This document shows positions 61,825 to 64,000 of a stretch of DNA of 64,000 bases, in pieces. The position numbers and the translations under genes were made by a program. Position 1 is the stretch's first letter; each line of letters begins with the position of its first letter. The notes beneath the pieces are model-generated. The model had not been told where the DNA came from, made no database searches, and worked only from the letters and a program-made list of their open reading frames with translations. The stretch is from Tropicimonas sediminicola (GTDB taxonomy: Bacteria; Pseudomonadota; Alphaproteobacteria; Rhodobacterales; Rhodobacteraceae), in NCBI RefSeq assembly GCF_900188335.1, contig NZ_FZOY01000001.1, positions 186,001 through 250,000 of the forward strand, read 5' to 3'.

Positions 61825-62960
61825 TCCGGCGCCTGCTGCTGGCCGCATCGCTTGCCTGCCTTGCCGGTGCGGCCACGGCCGAGACCGATCCCGCCGTCAT
61901 TGCCCGCCAGGCGGCGGAGCAGCTCGAGGCGGCGGCGCGGTCGCTGGAGGCCGCGGGCGGCGCCCGCGACCGGGTGCGCGCCCTGACCCAGACCGTTCAG
62001 GCCTACGAGGAGGGGCTGGCCGCCCTGCGCGCGGGTATGCGCCAGGCGGCGCGCCAGGAGCGTCTGCTGACCGAGCAGCTCGATGCCCGCGACGCGGAGA
62101 TTTCCCAGCTGCTCGGTGCGCTGACCTCCATCGAGCGCTCGCCCGCCCCCTTGCTGCTGCTCCACCCCACCGGTCCGGTCGGCATGGCCCGCTCGGGCAT
62201 GATGCTGCGCGACCTCACCCCGGAGATCCAGGGCCAGGTCGAGAGCCTGCGCGCCTCGCTGACCGAGATCGCGGTCCTGCAGGCGCTTCGGGAGGAGGCG
62301 GAGGAGGCCGTGACGGCCGGGCTGAAGGGCGCGCAGGAGGCCCGCACCGCCCTGTCGCAGGCAATGGCCGACCGCACCGACCTGCCGCGGCGCTTCACCG
62401 CCGATCCCGAGCGGATGCGCCGCCTGCTCGCCACGGCCGAGACCATCGACGCCTTCGCCGCCGGGCTCGGCACGCTGGCGCTCGGCCCGTCCGAGAATCC
62501 CGACTTCGCCGCGCTCAGGGGCCAGCTTCCCTATCCGGTGCAGGGCGTGGTGCTGCATGGCTTCGGCGCGACCGATGCCGCCGGGGTCACCCGCCCCGGC
62601 CTGGTGCTCGCCACCCGCCCCGGCGCGCTGGTCACCGCCCCGGCCGAGGCCACCATCCGTTATGTCGGGCCGCTGCTGGACTACGGAAACGTGATGATCC
62701 TTGAGCCGGCCAATGACACTCTTGTGGTGCTTGCCGGCATGGGAACGGTCTATGGTGAGGCAGGCGAGCTCGTGGTCGCCGGTGCCCCCCTGGGCCTGAT
62801 GGGCGAAGCGCCGCCGAATGTTCCGGCGGTTGCGGAAGAACCGCAGGAGATGCAAGAGAGTGGTGGCGTCGGGCGCAGCGAGACGCTTTATATGGAGCTG
62901 AGACTGGGCGAGGCCCCGGTGGACCCGGCTGAGTGGTTCACCCCGACACAAGGACAATGA
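61821..62960 (+). CDS. EnvC-like murein hydrolase activator with degenerate LytM domain
   Basis: A 379-residue exported protein with a signal peptide (MIRRLLLAASLACLAGAATAET). A long coiled coil follows (about 25-220; Ala/Glu/Arg-rich heptads), then a C-terminal M23/LytM domain. The domain keeps its shape (YPVQGVVLHGFG, GLVLATRPGALVTAPAEATIRYVGPLLDYGNVMIL, YMELRLGEAPVDPAEWF), but the zinc HxxxD and HxH residues are replaced (EPAND, LAGMG). It therefore should not cut peptidoglycan and probably activates amidases at division, like EnvC/DipM. It is coupled to gpmI; ctpA follows after seven bases. Confidence 0.88.
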   Translation: MIRRLLLAASLACLAGAATAETDPAVIARQAAEQLEAAARSLEAAGGARDRVRALTQTVQAYEEGLAALRAGMRQAARQERLLTEQLDARDAEISQLLGALTSIERSPAPLLLLHPTGPVGMARSGMMLRDLTPEIQGQVESLRASLTEIAVLQALREEAEEAVTAGLKGAQEARTALSQAMADRTDLPRRFTADPERMRRLLATAETIDAFAAGLGTLALGPSENPDFAALRGQLPYPVQGVVLHGFGATDAAGVTRPGLVLATRPGALVTAPAEATIRYVGPLLDYGNVMILEPANDTLVVLAGMGTVYGEAGELVVAGAPLGLMGEAPPNVPAVAEEPQEMQESGGVGRSETLYMELRLGEAPVDPAEWFTPTQGQ

Positions 62961-62967
62961 GGACCGC

Positions 62968-64000
62968 ATGAAGAAGTTCGTGATGGCCGCAGTGGGCGGC
63001 ATAGTGGCAGGCACGGTCGTGACCACCCAGGTAGCCGGTCCGCTGATCGCCCAGGAAGCCGACAGGAACAGTTCCATCTACGAACAGCTCGACCTGTTCG
63101 GCGACATCTTCGAACGGATCCGCGCGCAATATGTCGAGGAGGTCGACGAGCGCGACCTGATCGAGGCGGCGATCAACGGCATGCTGGTCTCGCTCGACCC
63201 GCATTCCAGCTACCTCTCCCCCGACGACGCAGACGACATGCGCGTGCAGACCCGCGGCGAATTCGGCGGTCTCGGCATCGAGGTGACCCAGGAAGAGGGC
63301 TTCGTGAAGGTCGTCTCCCCGATCGACGACACGCCCGCCGACGAGGCCGGCATCGAGGCCGGCGACTTCATCACCCATGTCGACGGCGAGAGCGTACTCG
63401 GCCTGACCCTCGACGAGGCCGTGGACATGATGCGCGGCCCGGTCGGCTCCGAGATCCTCATCACCGTGGTCCGCGAGGGCGTGGACGAGCCCTTCGACGT
63501 GACCATCATCCGCGACACGATCAAGCTCACCGCCGTTCGCACCCGCACCCAGGGCGACACCGTGGTCCTTCGGATCACCACCTTCAACGACCAGACCTAC
63601 CCCAACCTCGAGGAAGGGTTGAAGGAAGCGGTCGAAGAGCTGGGCGGCATGGACAACGTCAACGGTTTCGTGCTCGACCTGCGCAACAACCCGGGCGGCC
63701 TGCTCACCCAGGCGATCAAGGTGTCCGACGGCTTCCTCGACAAGGGCGAGATCGTCTCCACCCGCGGCCGCGACCCGCAGGACGGCGACCGCTACAACGC
63801 CACCGAGGGCGACCTCGCAGAGGGCAAGCCGGTGGTGGTGCTGATCAACGGCGGCTCCGCCTCCGCCTCCGAGATCGTCGCCGGCGCGCTGCAGGATCAC
63901 CGCCGCGCCATCGTCGTCGGCACCAAGAGCTTCGGCAAGGGCTCGGTGCAGACGGTCATGCCGCTGAAGGGCGACGGCGCGATGCGGCTCACCACCGCCC
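62968..64000 (+). CDS. ctpA: Carboxyl-terminal processing protease (S41), 5' part
   Basis: The first 344 codons are present; the gene runs off the right edge. The protein starts MKKFVMAAVGGIVAGTVV (signal anchor) and carries DPHSSYLSPDD. A PDZ domain (about 85-170, GGLGIEV through VDGESVLGLTLDEAVDMMRG) is followed by the protease core with LDLRNNPGGLL, the catalytic Ser in GGSASASEI and Lys in TKSFGKGSVQT. CtpA proteases trim periplasmic proteins by their C termini and often act with M23-type envelope factors such as the upstream gene. ATG 62968 has AGGA nearby at 62961. Confidence 0.95.
   Translation, partial: MKKFVMAAVGGIVAGTVVTTQVAGPLIAQEADRNSSIYEQLDLFGDIFERIRAQYVEEVDERDLIEAAINGMLVSLDPHSSYLSPDDADDMRVQTRGEFGGLGIEVTQEEGFVKVVSPIDDTPADEAGIEAGDFITHVDGESVLGLTLDEAVDMMRGPVGSEILITVVREGVDEPFDVTIIRDTIKLTAVRTRTQGDTVVLRITTFNDQTYPNLEEGLKEAVEELGGMDNVNGFVLDLRNNPGGLLTQAIKVSDGFLDKGEIVSTRGRDPQDGDRYNATEGDLAEGKPVVVLINGGSASASEIVAGALQDHRRAIVVGTKSFGKGSVQTVMPLKGDGAMRLTTA

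Noticed and set aside
1-64000. CRISPR arrays, insertion sequences, prophage genes, integrases or rRNA operons
   Set aside because: No regularly spaced repeats, transposase or integrase motifs, terminal inverted repeats around coding cassettes, or rRNA sequences were seen on either strand.

Overview
This is a high-GC chromosomal segment of an alphaproteobacterium, most likely a member of the Rhodobacterales (Roseobacter/Paracoccaceae group). The evidence is the housekeeping order rsfS-rlmH-DUF218-gpmI-envC-like-ctpA at the right end, dispersed leuB/leuD/leuC genes, a ~1600-residue NAD-dependent glutamate dehydrogenase, and many solute-transport operons joined by ATGA overlaps. The organism is inferred from gene content only. 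No rRNA genes, insertion sequences, prophage genes or CRISPR arrays were seen. One tRNA gene, tRNA-Pro(CGG), is present.

Region 1 (1-8.2 kb) is a catabolic island. A leftward operon encodes a polyamine/opine-type ABC importer (binding protein, ATPase, two permeases), a short-chain dehydrogenase and a truncated isochorismatase-like hydrolase. A divergent rightward pair encodes an APH-family kinase and a class-III PLP enzyme of the phospholyase type, closed by a DeoR-type repressor. The arrangement suggests import of an amino alcohol or hydroxylated amine, phosphorylation, then PLP-dependent phosphate elimination. The divergent promoter region carries a perfect dyad.

Region 2 (8.4-22.3 kb) holds the three-gene set for the osmolyte N-acetylglutaminylglutamine amide (NAGGN), but split. 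The M42 hydrolase lies at 8.4 kb, while the amidotransferase (asnO) and the GNAT/ATP-grasp synthetase (ngg) lie at 18.8-22.3 kb. Between them are a complete Dpp/Opp-type peptide importer with a permease-ATPase fusion, a GntR regulator, and a coupled hydrolase operon (DUF1028, M20 amidohydrolase, acetamidase/formamidase). A perfect 15-bp inverted repeat sits between the divergent transporter and hydrolase operons.

Region 3 (22.4-31 kb) has a light-repair group (renalase-like FAD oxidoreductase, photolyase/cryptochrome, DUF2256 zinc ribbon), an outer-membrane protein and NAD-glutamate dehydrogenase. Region 4 (31.2-38 kb) is a second catabolic island: a tripartite tricarboxylate transporter (TctABC), a histidinol-dehydrogenase paralogue, an Asp/Glu-racemase-superfamily enzyme and an SDR without the normal catalytic Tyr/Lys, divergent from a GntR regulator with a palindromic operator. 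Region 5 (38-45 kb) has an MFS exporter, an ABC exporter, two GT2 glycosyltransferases and an acyltransferase-3, which looks like a surface-glycan or glycolipid cassette, followed by tRNA-Pro.

Region 6 (45.4-58 kb) contains a DMT transporter, leuB, a LysR/epimerase divergent pair, an exonuclease/phosphatase-family protein overlapping the epimerase tail to tail, leuD with a clear terminator, a DUF4198/HupE-UreJ divergent pair, an HdeD-like protein, leuC and an MscS channel. Region 7 (58-64 kb) holds ribosome and envelope housekeeping genes and ends inside ctpA.
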